A DNA stretch of 64,000 bases from Tridacna crocea (lineage: Eukaryota; Mollusca; Bivalvia; Cardiida; Cardiidae): assembly GCA_943736015.1 (NCBI GenBank), contig OX031060.1:4670001-4734000 (forward strand), read 5' to 3'. Numbering within the stretch: position 1 is the first letter of the stretch; every line of letters starts with the position of its first letter. Under the pieces are notes generated by a model, which was not told where the DNA came from, did not search any database, and saw only the letters and a program-made list of their open reading frames with translations. This document shows positions 10,050 to 21,000 of the stretch, piece after piece. Position numbers and translations under genes: made by a program.

Positions 10050-10700
10050 ACAATTATGTGCAATTACCAGTTAGATGAGCCGCGCTCTGGCAAAAGTGGT
10101 GTTTAATATATTTCCGTGTTATATCATGCCAAGGAAGTCTAGTAATAGTTATGGATCGCGATCTGGCAAACGAATGTTTAATACACCCCTTTCATGTATT
10201 ATACCGAGAAAGTCAGTCATCACATAATTATACTTCCATTATTAGTTGTACGGTCAGGTGGCAGGGGACTTGGAAACTTGTTCACGGCTGTGGTGAATTA
10301 TGTCGCTCCGAGCCGTGAACAAGTTTCCAAGTCCCCTGCCACCTGACCGTACAACGAATGTATTATACTGCAAAGTTTTACCCTTTCAAAGCGCGTTGAG
10401 CGAAATCTTCCTATTTTATAATCGAGAAGCGAGTATACTGACGAAGTAGAAATTCCCTTCCGAGTGCCCTAATTCGGAAACACTGGAAACTGACGTCACT
10501 AAAACGTGCAGTTTGGTGCATAAAGGTGCAGCATGGTGAACGATAATTTTGGATGTTGTGTTGCACGTGTAGAGATGTTTACGGGGCACTCAAAAGGGAA
10601 ACTGGCTTTAAGTGGTTTTTGCCAGGGAACATGATATATATTCACGGCATGTTAACCAATCAGATCAGAAGAAATTTCTTTGCAGTGTAATAAAATGTTT
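10050..10700. repeat. Duplicated unit E1
   Basis: Related to 12007-12500: shared blocks include GGCAGGGGACTTGGAAACTTG, GAAAACTGACGTCACT-like sequence near 10485 and CCAATCAGATCA near 10657. No open frame survives in this copy. Confidence 0.65.
10246..10354. repeat. Perfect 44-bp inverted repeat inside unit E1
   Basis: TTGTACGGTCAGGTGGCAGG and the following 24 bases return as an exact reverse complement ending at 10354, separated by about 21 bp. The paralogous unit at 12046-12125 has only the first arm and reads AAAGA where the second arm lies here. Confidence 0.9.
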
Positions 10701-10784
10701 TGTCTAACGACCGAATGAGTTTTGAGGTAGAATGGGACTTGAACCATGACTTGTAGAAAATTTATAAATAGCAAAAAGTTTCGT

Positions 10785-10880
10785 AACAGGTTAGCCTGCG
10801 CAGTCCGCGCAGTCTGACCTGTGTCGACACTTTTTGCAGATGCCTTAAACCCCCTTTTTCATAGAGCATGGCACATATTC
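10785..10880. repeat. Family F module
   Basis: GTTAGCCTGCGCAGTCCGCG, then AGTCTGACCTGTGTCGACAC and CTTTTTCATAGAGCATGGCAC. The same order is seen at 32335-32560. Confidence 0.55.
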
Positions 10881-10961
10881 ATTTGTGGTCGAGCCAACAG
10901 AAGCCATTATGCCGCGATGATGGATCTTGTTGTCTTTTGATAGGACAGGGTTGGGACTTAA

Positions 10962-11324
10962 GTTAACACCTGTGTAATAGAAACCAGCAATTTCCACTAA
11001 AATATCATCCTGAAAAATTAGCTATAATTAAAAATGAGTATTATTGAACTACTTTCACCTATTCATTTTTTCCATTTCTTTCCTTCTTTGAATTATCATT
11101 TATAAATCTAAAACCACTATATTCTCAATTCAAAAAGAGATAATAATTACCTCCCTTTTCAAAAAACTAACAAAAGTATCAAAAAATAATTTCAAGACAG
11201 ACCTAAACGGAATTTCTGATCCGTTAGAAATGTGCAAAAATATTATTTCTGCATAAATCCTTATTTATCCTTGTTTATCAACCAATTAGAATTTTCACCG
11301 GAAGTGCATTACACAGGTCTTATC
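10962..11324. mobile_element. Family H element (TTAA-flanked, 363 bp)
   Basis: Flanked by TTAA at 10958-10961 and 11325-11328. Terminal inverted repeats are TAACACCTGTGTAATAG on the left and the complement of TAAGACCTGTGTAATGC on the right. The interior is AT-rich with a conserved CTAAAACCACTATATTCTC block; there is no central palindrome and no coding capacity. Confidence 0.78.
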
Positions 11325-11380
11325 TTAAGGACTCCAACTTATACTCTGGATGCGATCTCTCTTACGTCAATGGTAAGTTC

Positions 11381-11583
11381 AGGGTCTGTATTCAACCGAC
11401 CATTCCTAAGAGCATTCTTAGTCTTATTCTTCAAGATTTCCTGACCGTGAAAGAAACAGGACTTCTGATTGGCTAAACCATTTGGTTTAGCCAATCAGAA
11501 GTCCTGTTACTTTCACGTTGACAAAATTCTGAGGAATGAGACTAAGAATGTTTTTAAGAATGGTTGGTGAATATGTATGGACC
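11381..11583. mobile_element. Family C palindromic element
   Basis: Third copy: ends GGGTCTGTATTCAACCGACC and GGTTGGTGAATATGTATGGACC, centre GACTTCTGATTGGCTAAACC paired with its complement, with a very short loop. Confidence 0.76.
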
Positions 11584-11654
11584 CAGGTTTGTTAAAAGTA
11601 TCAAGAATGCTGGCCCTTCATTAGTTTGGCTATTTTCAGATAGACTGATTGTTT

Positions 11655-11980
11655 GTTTGTATGGTTTTAAACATCGTTTTCAACATTATTTCAGATATTT
11701 CCAACGGCAGCAATTGCTTTTGTCGATTCCTTGGAATTTCTTTTTACAAGTACTTCGCGCACAATAATCTCAACACGCCCCTGGCTGCTTTCCCACACAA
11801 TCATCATCAAAAACAATGATTAGTGGTGAAGGAGGAATGAACCGTGTTTCAATAAATACCATCAGTCCTCGGAGAAAAGTTGGCCGAGCCGATGATCGAA
11901 CTAGCGACCTTCTGTTTTCATGTCCGATGCGCTATCGACTACTCTTCTGGGGCTACGCTATAACTTTAGACGGACAGAAA
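11655..11980 (-). mobile_element. tRNA-derived SINE (S2)
   Basis: Reverse strand, with head GTAGTCGATAGCGCATC, B box AGTTCGATCATC and the body motif GTGTGGGAAAGCAGCC. It lies between a family C element and the duplicated E unit. Confidence 0.68.
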
Positions 11981-12006
11981 CTGGGTACCAGTAAAAAGCT
12001 TGCGTA

Positions 12007-12500
12007 AATGTCGAAGGAAAAGGAACTATCCTTACTTTATTTATTGTACGGTCAGGTGGCAGGGGACTTGGAAACTTGTTCACGGCTGTGGTGCATCATG
12101 TCGCCCCAAGCCAAAGACGAATTTATTATGCTGCAAAGTTTTACCAATTCCACGTTTGTTAAGCGAATTAAACTTTTTTTTTTTTTGTTTGAAATATTCA
12201 GTAAGCTAACGAAGTAGAATTTCCCTTGTGATTACCCCAATTCATTGAAAACTGACGTCACTGGGAAATAACGTCACTGAAAACTTGGTAATACGTGCTT
12301 AAACGTGCAGCTTAGCGCATAAATTTGATGTTAATCTCGAACGCCACCGCCATTTTGGATGTTATGTAGATAGCGAAGTCATATATACGGGGCTCCCGAA
12401 AGGGAAACTGCTTTTACGTTGGTTTTGCCAGTGTACATGATATATATGTTCAGGGCATATTATCCAATCAGATCACGGGAAATTTCCTTGCTGTATAATA
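12007..12500. repeat. Duplicated unit E2
   Basis: Paralogue of E1 with a 69-codon open frame (12008-12217; MSKEKELSLLYLLYGQVAGD at its start) that is broken in E1. The frame could be chance; two TGACGTCACT/AACGTCACTG motifs at 12250-12285 look like CRE sites. Confidence 0.6.
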
Positions 12501-12623
12501 GAATTATATGTACAGCAGCGTAGGAAAAGAAAGATTTCTGTAAGCAAACAACAGCCCATTTTCCCACTATTATTTCAATTAGTAGTTTACCGGATGAGAG
12601 TGAAAAACGTATGCAGTAATTGT

Positions 12624-12739
12624 TTATTTTTTTCTAAGTGCGCTTGCTTCTATTGAGACATCTTTCTTCATTATTGCATGTTTGATGATAAAAATGCAGA
12701 CATTAACAACTACAAACAGAATTATGAATCCCACCCATT
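12624..12739 (-). CDS. Terminal exon with one transmembrane segment (unrecognised gene)
   Basis: On the - strand a run of T followed by GGCACAG forms a good acceptor, then 37 codons to a TAA stop. The product reads WVGFIILFVVVNVCIFIIKH, about 18 hydrophobic residues ending in basic residues, followed by a short charged tail AIMKKDVSIEASALRKK. This is the layout of a C-terminal membrane anchor with a cytosolic tail. An AATAAA hexamer overlaps the stop, which fits a short 3' end. The family is not recognised and no partner exon was found upstream. It could instead be a chance open frame. Confidence 0.35.
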
Positions 12740-12854
12740 CTGTGCCAACACGATAAAAAAAAGAAACATTATTATTCAACATACCAATGTTTGTTTTATC
12801 GCTTTTCCTCTTCAACGTCATTATGTGCATGCAAAGATGGGCTTTTGTGGAAGG

Positions 12855-12916
12855 TATAGACCCAGATCAGACTGCACAGAACGTGCAGTCTGGTCTTGGG
12901 TCGACATCGTCCGCCG
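12855..12916. repeat. Isolated family B/F core palindrome
   Basis: AGACCCAGATCAGACTGCAC is paired with its complement, with AGAAC at the tip. The TTAA ends are absent; a related unpaired module continues at about 12990-13080 (CAGACCGCGCAGACTGACC). Confidence 0.5.
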
Positions 12917-13098
12917 ATATGACCATGCCTATTGGACAAAAATATTTGATCCGTGCTCTGTATAAACTTGGGTCCTAATGTACATGAAAAAAAAAAGTGT
13001 CAGACCGCGCAGACTGACCTGGACCGAAAATGTTTGATATTGGTCAACATTCTGCATATCAATTGACCAGTTTGCCTCATGATTCAGTCTGTTATTAA

Positions 13099-13325
13099 CT
13101 CTTTACCACACAATCCCGACTTTTAACATCCCTGGAAAAGACGCCTTTTGAAAACATTGTGGGGAAAAGGAGAAAATGCTGGTAACCAGCATTTTCTCCT
13201 TTTTCCACAATGTTTTCTTACCTTCCTAAAACAAATTTCAAATCTCTAGTCTTATTTATTTTGTCGTCTGCAAAATTAATGCTTGCAATTTGGACCAGTC
13301 TAAAATTTTCTCGTTTGGTAAAGAG
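13099..13325. mobile_element. Family A MITE
   Basis: Forward-orientation, full-length, with TTAA at 13095-13098 and 13326-13329. A short insertion disrupts the CTGCAAATGC block (CTGCAAAATTAATGC). Confidence 0.85.
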
Positions 13326-13329
13326 TTAA

Positions 13330-14100
13330 ACAAAAAAAAATATGGTTATATGATGACCGGTTTGGTGTCATATCTTATGGAGAAGCCCGTTTTGCTAGAG
13401 CGTGGATCCTATTATTTAAAATAACTGTTTGTTTGTCGCCTCATCTTTTTAGCATCATTTACGAAAAACTGGGCTGTTGCGGACTGCATAGGTTCTAGAT
13501 CAGATTGCTCAGAGGTTGAGGTTTGATCTTGGATATCTACCGCACAGTTCCTGTGTTGCCGTTGAACCCAAAGGCTCGTATTTGGATTTTGAAGAACTTC
13601 GCCATCTATATAGTATAAGTATAATATATTAGGTTATTATTGGGTGCCCCTTCGCGAGCCAAGGTTACAATCACTACGTGGATCTTACCTTGGCTGATTG
13701 AGCCCGATTTCGAGATTCCTGCGATGCGCCCTCTATTGGATGCTGGTTATTATCCCCCCCTTTACATCATATTTATAAAAGCAAATGAAATGTTGTTTTT
13801 CAAACGGCTTACGAAAACACATGAAGCGATAAGCAGATATCCACGTGGGTTTCCATATTTACCTTCTATTGGAAAGGTAGCGACCTTGTTCTATTCTTAT
13901 TAAAGATGAAATGCTACAAGCGATTTCATTCGTTGCAGTTAGAGCTGGCTGCATCCCATTAAAAAGCGTATCGAGGGGATGTAAAAATCAAGCTCGATCC
14001 GCCAAGGGTAGAGTAGCGCAGTGAATTGTAGGCCTTGGCTTGGGATGATGTATTGAGTGAAACTTGTCAGAAAAAAGCGACTGTAGTCAAAACAGGTTGA
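13330..14100. other. Intergenic stretch
   Basis: A decayed family B-like palindrome sits at 13466-13555. The rest is unique; short frames near 13640-13900 and 13940-14160 share no recognised family and include a decayed tRNA-like GATCCGCCAAGG segment. Confidence 0.4.
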
Positions 14101-14106
14101 GTTTAA

Positions 14107-14329
14107 CCCTTCCCCAAACGACAAAATTTTGGACCAGTCCAAAAAGACGGCACTTGCAGACGACATTTAATAAACGTAACCCAAAAATTGAAATTTGTTT
14201 CCAGTATGGTAGAAAACACTGTGGGAAAAGGAGAAAATGCTGGTTACCAGCATTTTCTCCTTTTCCCACAATGTTTTCAAAAGGCTACTATTCCAGACCC
14301 GTAAAAACCAGGGATTGTTTCGGAAAGGG
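14107..14329. mobile_element. Family A MITE, GGGATTGTTTGG subtype
   Basis: Inverted-orientation copy; TTAA at 14103-14106 and mutated TTGA at 14330-14333. Its right end reads ACCAGGGATTGTTTCGG, a subtype end also seen at 20004-20224, 27780-28000 and 60231-60411, in place of the commoner GTAGGGATTGTGTGG. Confidence 0.82.
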
Positions 14330-14549
14330 TTGAACATCTGACGCTGAAAGAAAGAAGGCCATATTCGACAAAGCAAAGGTCAGTATACCTATCTATAATT
14401 TCCTGGAGTTCTTTACCAAAACAGCGCTTAAAATGATTTCAAAGCTTCGAGCTTCTTCCCCACTAGACAAATGTCGAAACAATTTTTGTGGTATTTGTCG
14501 AAGACACTACCACTATGAGTTCAAAAGTGAATTTTGATAACCATGTATC

Positions 14550-14801
14550 TTATTTTGTGCAAAGCCGAAGGAAATAAACCCAGTTAAACTCATTTTTTCT
14601 CAGGCAAATGAGTTTTTCGGTGGCACTCAGATCTGTAATTTGAAATGGCATATTAAAATACATTGGGCGAAGCCATCGATCGTTGAGATACTTACTTTTC
14701 ATTGAAAATAGCTTCTCTTGCACATAACATTTTATTGGTGCAATGATACAAATTTGCCAACTGACTCTGGGCTTTTTCGTTCCAAAACCAATTCGTTCCA
14801 T
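14550..14801 (-). CDS. Weak two-exon gene candidate
   Basis: An ATG whose start codon occupies 14799-14801 opens MERIGFGTKKPRVSWQIC, and the frame reaches a stop at 14550 without interruption. Inside it lies a phase-compatible 63-bp GT/AG intron (14633-14695, donor AAAA|GTAAGT, acceptor ATTACAG), which would give a 62-residue product ending in FLRLCTK. Both unspliced and spliced forms are open, so the splice signals may be accidental. It lies in a unique stretch. No family is recognised. Confidence 0.18.
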   Translation of the reverse strand: MERIGFGTKKPRVSWQICIIAPIKCYVQEKLFSMKSKYLNDRWLRPMYFNMPFQITDLSATEKLICLRKNEFNWVYFLRLCTK

Positions 14802-15424
14802 GGCTTGTTCGTCCTATGATTGCCCGCTACTCCATTTGATTGCTCATGAATATTTATAGATCAAAGTAATTGATTGTAATATTGGAAATTAAATGTAAAA
14901 GGCTAAAGATATTTCAAAATTGTAGTTTTAAAGTACATGAGTACTCTCCTTTCAACCGATAAGGTATTTATTTCCTTAGTGGGTTGACTTTTAAGCCAAT
15001 ATTTGAACAATATGTCTCTTTTTCTTTCAAACTATTAATTCCACACAATGGGTTTCCTTGACAAATACCACTTCAGTGTTCTCAACGCTTTGATTAGCAG
15101 TGAGATAGGAATGTATCATGTCCCTATGATGACTTTGACCAATCTAAGGATAGAAATTTGGCTGTGTTGGGATTGGTCAAATAGCCTTTACGAAAACATT
15201 GATGTTACACTATATTTAATGATCACTTAGTGCACAGGCCGTATTTTGCGGAAAATATTGTGACAAAGAAAATATTGGATGAAAAAAAAAATTCATATAC
15301 ATGTAATCTCGTTTTAGCGATCTATGCACTCTGATGTTAAAGAAATTCCGGGTAAAACATGGATAGACCTGTGCACTAACGAAGAACTGAAAGAAAGATT
15401 CTGTTTTTGTTTGTTTTCTCCTTT

Positions 15425-15535
15425 TATGTGTATTTCCATTGCACGGCGGCAAGTGCACCTACTACGCGTTCCTGAAGCTCCTTTTACCAGCACTCTACTC
15501 GATATTCTTCCCAATTTACTGACCGATTCCTCGTA
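15425..15535 (-). mobile_element. S2 SINE fragment
   Basis: Reverse-strand match to the S2 body segment (CCTGAAGCTCCTTTTACCAGCACTCTAC on + corresponds to CCTGGAGTCTCTTTTACCAG at 39398). The tRNA head is absent. Confidence 0.5.
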
Positions 15536-15608
15536 AAAACTAAAGTCTCTCTTATATTGATCTTGATCTACATGCAGTGAGGAAATGTTCCCATAAAGTG
15601 GTCTTTAA

Positions 15609-15829
15609 CCCATTACCACACAATCCCTACTTTTGACGCCCCTGAGAAAGAAGCCTTTTGAAAACATAGTGGGAAAAGGAGAAAATGCTGGTAACCAGCA
15701 TTTTCTCCTTTTCCCACAATGTTTTCTACCCTTTACAAAATGAATTTCAAATTTTCATTCACTTTTCTTTTGTCGTCTGGAAGTGCGTTCAATTTGGACC
15801 AGTCTAAAATTGTCTCGTGTGGTAAATAG
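15609..15829. mobile_element. Family A MITE
   Basis: Forward copy, TTAA at 15605-15608 and 15830-15833, with a near-perfect hairpin at about 15657-15726. Confidence 0.88.
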
Positions 15830-15969
15830 TTAAACGTATGTGAACCAATAATCATTCCAAATTATTTTTCTGAACATATATCATGAAATTGTCAAGGAAC
15901 TGTCTCAGCCCTGGACAGTTCGCCCTATTTCATATGCCGTATAAATCTAAGAAAGAAAAATGCTTATTA

Positions 15970-16062
15970 CTTTTTACAACGCTCAAAATTAGTTTTGGCA
16001 AACCCGGAATTCGAACTCAAACCCCTATGATTTTAAGATCTAGAATCTAGCTCGTCACAAAT
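15970..16062 (-). mobile_element. tRNA-derived SINE head, opposite strand
   Basis: Reverse-strand B box GAGTTCGAATTCCGGG with a decayed A box. It lies head to head with the S3 copy at 16100. Confidence 0.45.
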
Positions 16063-16099
16063 CATTCACGTCGCTTGTATTGGGGCTTTGCCTTTTTCA

Positions 16100-16320
16100 T
16101 ATGGCTAGATAGCTCAGTGCATGGTTAATGTATCTGACTCGTGATCTGGTGGTTGAGAGTTCGATACCCGGTTGTAACAAACTTTCTTTCCAGAAATCGT
16201 TTGCCTTTCACCTCTGACGCATGTGAGAAAAACAATCAGTAGACTGAAAGGAGAGTTGAATCAGTGCTCGTGAGAAAGCTAGGTAACACTTGTGTAGGTG
16301 CACTTACTTTCATTATAGAA
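16100..16320 (+). mobile_element. tRNA-derived SINE (S3) fragment
   Basis: A box TAGCTCAGTGCATGG and B box GAGTTCGATACCC are spaced as in a tRNA, but acceptor and T-arm pairing are absent, so it is not a tRNA gene. An unrelated tail follows to about 16320. Confidence 0.6.
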
Positions 16321-16889
16321 CCTAAGCTTTTGAAACGGTGTTAAACTCCAGTACAAAGATTAATAGCATGCGCTTTTGTATTCAGAATCCTGGAACCAAC
16401 AAAAATATTCTACAAGCTTATGAAGATAATCTACCAAAGAAACCACAGGGTGCTGCACAATAGACTGGATTAAGTGTTTTTCAGACGTGAATTGTCAAGA
16501 AAATAGCAACACAATAAACGCATTCCTTCCTGCAACAAACCGACAATTAACGCACCTCCTCCTAAAGAAAACCGACAATAGTCCACAATGAAGAACACTA
16601 TAGACAAATACGGATTTTCAATATGAATGCGGGGGGGGGGGATTAATCAGGTGAGCTTATGAAGGAACCACTGTGGCAAAAGAAGAAATTGCTCGTAACA
16701 AGCAATTTCTTCCTTTGTTGCAATGTTTTCAAAAGCGCCTTGTCGCGAAACGTTAAGAGTCGTCTGGCTGTGGTAACGTATTAGCGTACTCTAAGTTATA
16801 TACAGAACCTCGTAACTCAGCGGGGTGTTAAAACGTTCATTCCGTGAAATCAATATACCTGTCAGAATTGATGCAGTTTTTTAGTTGTC

Positions 16890-16970
16890 TTTATTGTTGC
16901 TGATGATGATGTTTGTTGTTTCTGTAGTTGTTGTTGTTGTTTTTGTTGTTGTTGTTGATGTTGTTGTTTT
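16890..16970. repeat. TGT/TTG microsatellite
   Basis: Imperfect GTT trinucleotide repeat with GAT interruptions. Confidence 0.9.
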
Positions 16971-17049
16971 AGGTTGGTCTTGAAGTTCACAAAAAGTTTC
17001 GATCTCTGGCCGTAGGATATACTCCGGCCAGTTTTTTTTTTTTTAATCC

Positions 17050-17400
17050 CATTTCTACTCGTTGTCTGTGCATGTCAAATTCTTCGAAGCTTCCACCTGT
17101 CTGCTCTGACACATTGCTGATCCCGTATGCTAGGGAAAAGTAGGGCTTACACCGAAGCTACTACCCAAACATGTAGGGACTATTTTACTATATGGTAGGT
17201 GCATAGGTTACTTACTAGATGATATTAATAGCTGAATGAATCGCACCAGGTAGGCTGGCGTTTTATTGAGTAAAAGTTTATTTTGGTTTGAAATTCAATG
17301 TAATGGTTGTCGCGTAGACAAGTAGTCCGATTCTGTACCCAGAATGTCCAAATTAGATGGATATGTATTTGTAGAATGCCATATAATAAGGGTATGTACA
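17050..17400. repeat. Solo arm of the long-inverted-repeat family
   Basis: Matches the left arm (CGTTGTCTGTGCATGTCAAAT through GTAGAATGCCATATAA), more diverged and with a small internal rearrangement near 17130-17240. Confidence 0.62.
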
Positions 17401-17770
17401 TTATCGGACACTGCTCCTATAAATAGCACATTGGGGATTCCCTCCGTATTGTATATAATAAATCTTACTATATACGATATATAGGGAGTAACCCATGTGC
17501 TATTTATAGAAAAAGAAAATTTGAATAAATATTCTGTGATTTACAGGTGATGCACCAATGTGCTATAGGTGCTATAAGGCGAACATGGCCAATTTTACTG
17601 TGCCCTGATAGACCAATAGAGCTTCAAAGGCCTGCAATATAAATGAAATATCGTTGAAAACGGCATTACTCACCAACCAACAAACAACCGTCTTTTAAAC
17701 CAAGTTTGATTGCTCGTGTACGACGCTTTGAGTTAGGACGAGTCTATCGGGTACAAATTCAGCCCATTAA

Positions 17771-18218
17771 CCCTATCCTGCAATGTGGGTCCTGTGTGGC
17801 TCAGTGGTAAGTGCAGGATTCGTGATCTGGAGGTCCCAGGTTCGAGCCTCTCTGGCTCCACTGAGTTTTTTTTTTTTTTTTTTTTTTTTTTCACAGGAGT
17901 GTCCTTGGGCAAGACACTTCAGAGCCTAGCCTAGTACTGGTGAAACCCAGGAAACATGAATATGTGAACTGTTGCCGTGATATGACTGAAAGCGGCGTAA
18001 AACACCATTCACACAAATTATCCTGCAATGTAACTAAAATTAAATTTTCAATTCGATATAAATAATCCAAACATTTCTGTTTCAAAGTTATGTTTTGGGA
18101 AATGATATCTCAATGTCGGACAGTGTAGATCAAAGATCAGACTGCACGTTCTGTGCAGTCTGATCTTGTTCTACAGTGTCCGGAAAAGGTCAGCAAGTCG
18201 CGCTTAGCATCCAGAGAG
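17771..18218. mobile_element. Family B MITE split by a SINE
   Basis: Inverted family B copy between TTAA 17767-17770 and 18219-18222. A 232-bp SINE (17787-18018) splits its CCTGCAATG end; the core palindrome is at 18116-18181. Confidence 0.85.
17787..18018 (+). mobile_element. tRNA-derived SINE (S1) with 13-bp target duplication
   Basis: 232 bp flanked by TATCCTGCAATGT at 17774-17786 and 18019-18031. The head (GTGTGGCTCAGTGGTAAGTG, then GGTTCGAGCC) has A- and B-box-like polymerase III promoters. A run of about 28 T follows, then a conserved GTGTCCTTGGGCAAGACAC block and a tail GACTGAAAGCGGCGTAAAAC. It is inserted in a family B MITE. Mobilisation would need a LINE partner, which is not in the window. 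Confidence 0.9.
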
Positions 18219-18657
18219 TTAACAGAGAACACTGAGCTTAAGCATTCTTAGAGAGAGGGCTTTTAAAAACGTGGAAAAGGGAAAAAATGCCGGTATTCTA
18301 TCCTTTCCTCGCAATGTTAACTACACTTCCAAAGAGAAATTACAGTTTCTGAGTCACATTTTGTCGTTTGCAAATCCTCCGATTTTTGACGATTCTAAAG
18401 TTTTGTCGTCTGATACGGATTTACGAGGGTTTTTTTCCCTCTTGGCTTGTCCTTCTTTTTCCTGTCAATTAGTACATTCTGTTACTAAAACAGTCCCACA
18501 GACATCACCTACATATATCAACACTGTCTGCCGGAGCTCCAAGTTCACCACTAAATAGACTGCAAAAAGTGAACATAAATTCCATCTATCTTTCTTCTGC
18601 CAAAAATCAAACATATGGTCGATACCCTTTCAGTCCGAAAATGTAAGAATAAAGATT

Positions 18658-18732
18658 TTGCGGATGGCATAGATCAAGATCAGACTGCACAAAACGTGCA
18701 GTCTGATCTTTGATCTATACTATCTGCTCGTT
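18658..18732. repeat. Isolated family B-like core palindrome
   Basis: GCATAGATCAAGATCAGACT is paired with its complement, tip GCACAAAACGTGC. The outer arms CGGATGGCATAG and CTATACTATCTG pair imperfectly. Confidence 0.55.
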
Positions 18733-18734
18733 AA

Positions 18735-19428
18735 GTCAAGTCCATAAGATGAAATTACAGTTTTGAGTTTTGGTTGATTGTACTACCGGCCGTCGAGAGA
18801 GGACGAGTTATATGTTTTTGGCGCTGATAGAGGAAGGAAAAAGAACAATAAGGAATTCTTGTTTTGAATTACATGTATTAAATGATTTCGGCTTCTGATG
18901 TCTGTAATAGATTGTTTTAAAACAAATCCAAATTTAATTTAACTTTGAAATTTACGACTTTTTCATTACGCAACTGTGTTTCGAGCAAGCTTCCCAAGTA
19001 ATTCGAAATCATTAAATGCGGGAATATACTCGATTTTGAAACACAAATACAATGTAGATCTAATAATTTGGTGATACTAACAGAAAAAAAATATCAGTAT
19101 AAAGTTAAAATTATTAGAGTTTTGTTTTCACTTTTCCTTTCATTGTATTAAATGGCAAACTTGTCTTTTCAAATTTACTGATGCTGTATTGAATGGCAAA
19201 TTCGTCTTCTCAAAAATCGTTGACTCTTTCTTGATATCTGACCACTTTCTTTCCTGTTTATAACATATTCTACTCACGAAATGGCTATTCCTCGACCTTA
19301 TAAGACTGTGAGTACAACTCTCGGACAAAACAGACATCATCTTGTTAATTTCAAAATTCAAATAAGAATATAGGTATTCAGACGATGATTTAAATATCGG
19401 ACATTGAAAAATGGCGAAAAAATGCATA
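18735..19428. other. Unique AT-rich stretch
   Basis: No repeat is recognised. A 95-codon frame on the - strand (19140-19427) is low-complexity and lacks a family match. Confidence 0.4.
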
Positions 19429-19432
19429 TTAA

Positions 19433-19666
19433 CCCATTACCAATGACAATATTTTAGACTGGTCCAAATTGAAAGAATTTGTAGACGACAAAATAAAAGT
19501 GACTGAAAATTTGATATTTGTTTTGCGAAGGAGAGAAAACATTGTGGGAAAAGGAGAAAATGCTGGTTACCAGCATTTTCTCCTTTTCCCACAATGTTTT
19601 CTAAAGGCTTTTTTTTTTTTTTTTTTTTTTTAAGGGCGTCAAAAGTAGGGATTGTGTGGTAATGGG
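19433..19666. mobile_element. Family A MITE
   Basis: Inverted copy, TTAA at 19429-19432 and 19667-19670. A run of about 24 T beside the hairpin lengthens it to 234 bp. Confidence 0.87.
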
Positions 19667-20003
19667 TTAAAACGTATTCGAATTGTGAAAACGAATTTTC
19701 AAATTTCATCTATGGTATTCATATATACAAAAGACACAAAGGAGAAATAGAAGGATATTCTTTTCATTATACTTGTGTTTGAAAACCAATTGCTCATTCA
19801 TCCCCAATGTGTCCAAAACCCGAATAATGTGGGAGAATATACAGCACTTGTACGGTATAATTTTGACCCTTTACCTGGAAATTCACATGGAAAGACACAG
19901 CAAGTTAAAGACAGATGTGGGTTAAAAAATAGTGGATAACGAACATTGTATACATCTCAAGAAAAGCCGGCTCGTTCACAACCGTTCTTTATTAGATTCT
20001 TAA

Positions 20004-20224
20004 CTCTTTACCAAACGACAAGTTTATAGACTGGTCCAAATTGAAAGCGTTTGCAGACGACAAAATAAAGTTGACTGAAGAATCGAATTTTGATTTGGGA
20101 AGGGTAGAAAATATTGTGGTAAAAGGAGAAAATGCTGGTTACCAGCATTTTCTCCTTTTCCCACAATGTTTTCAAAAGGCTTCTATCTCATGGTCGTAAA
20201 AACCAGGGATTGTTTGGGAAAGGG
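20004..20224. mobile_element. Family A MITE, GGGATTGTTTGG subtype
   Basis: Inverted copy with TTAA at 20000-20003 and 20225-20228 and the alternative right end ACCAGGGATTGTTTGGG. Confidence 0.88.
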
Positions 20225-20876
20225 TTAAGGTATATCTCAAGAATTCATTTAATTTCAAAACCGCATTTTTTTAATCAGCTAAACTTAAAAGGGTCTTTTG
20301 TAGATTTTATGATCATTTCGGGAATAGTGTTTTCTTCTACGGGTTAATATGGGTTAATGGTTTATTAATGAAAGCCAGGAGGAATATTACATAAATAACA
20401 CATTTGTAGTTTTTTTTTTTTCCAATTGGAAAAGCTGGTTAGTTCTATAGGAGAATCTTTTTATTTCCTACAATGTCAGTTATTGCACGGCGACATTGAT
20501 TCTCGCAGTACATATATTGCTGGTTTTCTCCCTGTCCATGGATTAACTCCGCACAGAAATCTCCCTTCGACTTTTGCGGCGTTATTTATGAAATATTTTC
20601 ATTACCCGGATGATATTTGACAAAAACATAGAATTTGCCGATTCTTTGTATACCTAATATTGTCTACATATGTCATAATACTTTATTAATGCCTCATAAT
20701 TATTGTAGTATTCAGTAAATAAAGAATATGTTTACGCATATGAGGAATCCCTTCAGTTAAAAGTTTAAGCGCGTCCTGCACATGCTCAGACGGTATTCGG
20801 ATAAAACGTCCCACGGTCAAAACATCCCACTTTGGGTTAAAACGTCCCTATTTCCATTGCAAATTCGTTAAATCCA

Positions 20877-21000
20877 GGGTTCGAAGTAAACACTAGCAAA
20901 CTCGCAAAATGCAAATGGAAAATTGATTTTGCGAGTAGATTTTACGACCACTTGCATGTTTTTGCGAGTAGAAATGAAAATTTGTTTGCAGGGTCAAAAA
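20877..21000. mobile_element. hAT-like end fragment
   Basis: CAGGGTTCGAAGTAAACACT followed by CAAACTCGCAAAATGCAAA matches one end of the element at 58477-59452. A second GCAGGGTC occurs at 20989. No complete element is recognisable. Confidence 0.5.

Larger units (their letters stand above)
14330..15600. other. Unique AT-rich stretch
   Basis: Apart from the weak gene candidate (14550-14801) and an S2 fragment (15425-15535), no repeat or gene is recognised. Confidence 0.4.

Noticed and set aside
12008-12217. 69-codon frame in unit E2 as a gene
   Set aside because: The paralogous unit E1 has lost the frame and no splice sites or family support it; noted only inside the repeat entry.
15324-15536. 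Exon-like frame (MHSDVKEIPGKTWIDLCTNE)
   Set aside because: It has an acceptor-like TTTTAG but no donor, and its second half is an S2 SINE fragment.
16100-16180. Possible functional tRNA gene
   Set aside because: A and B box spacing fits, but acceptor stem and T arm do not pair; it is a SINE head.
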